From: Armatimonadota bacterium
GTDB taxonomy: Bacteria; Armatimonadota; UBA10988
Assembly: GCA_016183835.1 (NCBI GenBank)
Contig: JACPDV010000226.1
Coordinates: forward strand, 1-13,677
Length of the DNA: 13,677 nucleotides
Reading direction: 5' to 3'
The notes below the pieces were generated by a model that did not search any database, was not told where the DNA came from, and saw only the letters and a list, made by a program, of their open reading frames with translations. The translations under genes were made by a program, and so were the position numbers. This document shows, piece after piece, positions 13,396 to 13,677 of the stretch. The first letter of the stretch is position 1. The number at the start of each line of letters is the position of its first letter.

Positions 13396-13440
13396 CACCT
13401 TTCGCGCGCTCCGCCGGTGTTGAACGCAGAGGGTATTATA
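13396..13440 (-). promoter_or_regulatory. Uridine kinase promoter -10 box and RBS
   Basis: On the minus strand a perfect TATAAT lies at 13435-13440, an AT-rich island in otherwise very GC-rich DNA. No good -35 is found at 16-18 nt spacing (TGTCGT at 17), so it may depend on an activator or an alternative upstream element. Transcription would begin near 13428, leaving a leader of about 38 nt. AAAGGTG at 13396-13402 is the ribosome binding site, 5 nt before the ATG. The overlapping plus-strand sequence TATTATA has no obvious plus-strand gene to serve within the window. Confidence 0.6.
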
Positions 13441-13496
13441 GGCCACCGGCCCCGGTTACGACATCCCCGGCCAGACGCCCATACGAGCCGAGGGAC

Positions 13497-13677
13497 CTAG
13501 CCGACGCGACGGCGGCCGACGCAACCGACGTGCCGGTCGCGACCGCGCAGCTTGTCCACGAACCCTAACGGCCGCTTGCAGACCTGGCACCGGCCCTCGA
13601 GCCGGAGACGGTCCGCCTCGGCTTTGGCACGCGCTCGCGCTCGCGCCTCCGCTACGGCCTGGGCACGCACTTGCGCC
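13497..13677 (-). CDS. C-terminus of an unrecognised coiled-coil/zinc-ribbon protein (5' end missing)
   Basis: On the minus strand a frame is open from the right edge to TAG (13497-13499), giving 59 complete visible residues. It has no start in the window because the gene enters from the right. The first ~27 visible residues are an Ala/Arg/Glu-rich helical run (AQVRAQAVAEARARARAKAE, then ADRLRLEG), likely a coiled coil. Next comes a compact Cys/His module: RCQVCKRPLG, FVDKLRGRDR, HVGCVG, with Cys30-x2-Cys33 and His49-x2-Cys52 counted from the first visible codon. This spacing suits a small zinc ribbon. I do not recognise the family and assign no function. It lies 106 nt upstream of the uridine kinase start in the same orientation, but the TATAAT in that gap suggests the kinase is transcribed separately. 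Confidence 0.65.
   Translation of the reverse strand, partial: AQVRAQAVAEARARARAKAEADRLRLEGRCQVCKRPLGFVDKLRGRDRHVGCVGRRRVG

Noticed and set aside
1..13677. A defence island or phage-related system centred on the DNA methyltransferase.
   Set aside because: No endonuclease, helicase, toxin, integrase or phage structural gene is present on either strand. The neighbours are a lyase and a uridine kinase.

Overview
The window is strongly GC-rich bacterial DNA, probably a metagenomic contig from Armatimonadota or a related Planctomycetes-like lineage. The best clue is the pilin-like protein at 4922-5626. Its N-terminus runs straight from GFTLIELLVVIAIIAILAAI into FPVFAKAREKARQSSC and SNLKQL, a form I associate with the many prepilin-like secreted proteins of Armatimonadota. 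The large secreted polysaccharide-active proteins fit that too. The placement is an inference, because no rRNA or other phylogenetic marker is present.

Layout, left to right. (1) 1-1098, plus strand: the 3' part of a secreted parallel beta-helix protein with a C-terminal CBM9-like domain. It contains a 13-residue tandem duplication. (2) 1119-1231: a long imperfect inverted repeat between convergent genes. (3) 1250-4759, minus strand: a 1169-residue secreted protein with a glutamine-amidotransferase-like N-terminal domain and a PHP-like domain that has lost its metal-binding histidines. (4) 4760-4921: a divergent intergenic region. (5) 4922-5626, plus strand: the pilin-like protein. (6) 5746-8667 and 8676-11456, both minus strand: an operon-like pair, a heparinase II/III-type lyase followed by a GH42-like glycosidase with a C-terminal GATase-like domain. 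(7) 11502-11584: three consecutive hairpins forming a composite palindrome. (8) 11675-12553, plus strand: an orphan DNA methyltransferase with a TSPPYW motif. (9) 12565-12730: two identical 30-bp direct copies and one inverted relative of a GC-rich palindrome. (10) 12755-13390, minus strand: a uridine kinase with a perfect TATAAT upstream. (11) 13497-13677, minus strand: the C-terminus of a coiled-coil/zinc-ribbon protein that runs off the right edge.

The left 11.5 kb looks like a polysaccharide-handling neighbourhood. It has a beta-helix/CBM protein, a lyase, a glycosidase and a large GATase/PHP-like protein, all predicted to be secreted or extracytoplasmic. Only the lyase and glycosidase genes are arranged as an obvious transcription unit. 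No sugar transporter, regulator or sulfatase is visible, so calling it a polysaccharide utilisation locus would be an inference. The right 2 kb is unrelated housekeeping or DNA-modification content.

I saw no tRNA, rRNA, CRISPR array, transposase or integrase. No gene-free stretch exceeds about 220 bases. The most unusual points are the inactivated-looking PHP domain, three different families of composite palindromes filling three of the intergenic gaps, the in-frame 39-bp duplication with mostly silent differences, and the orphan methyltransferase. I did not find a convincing complete new system.
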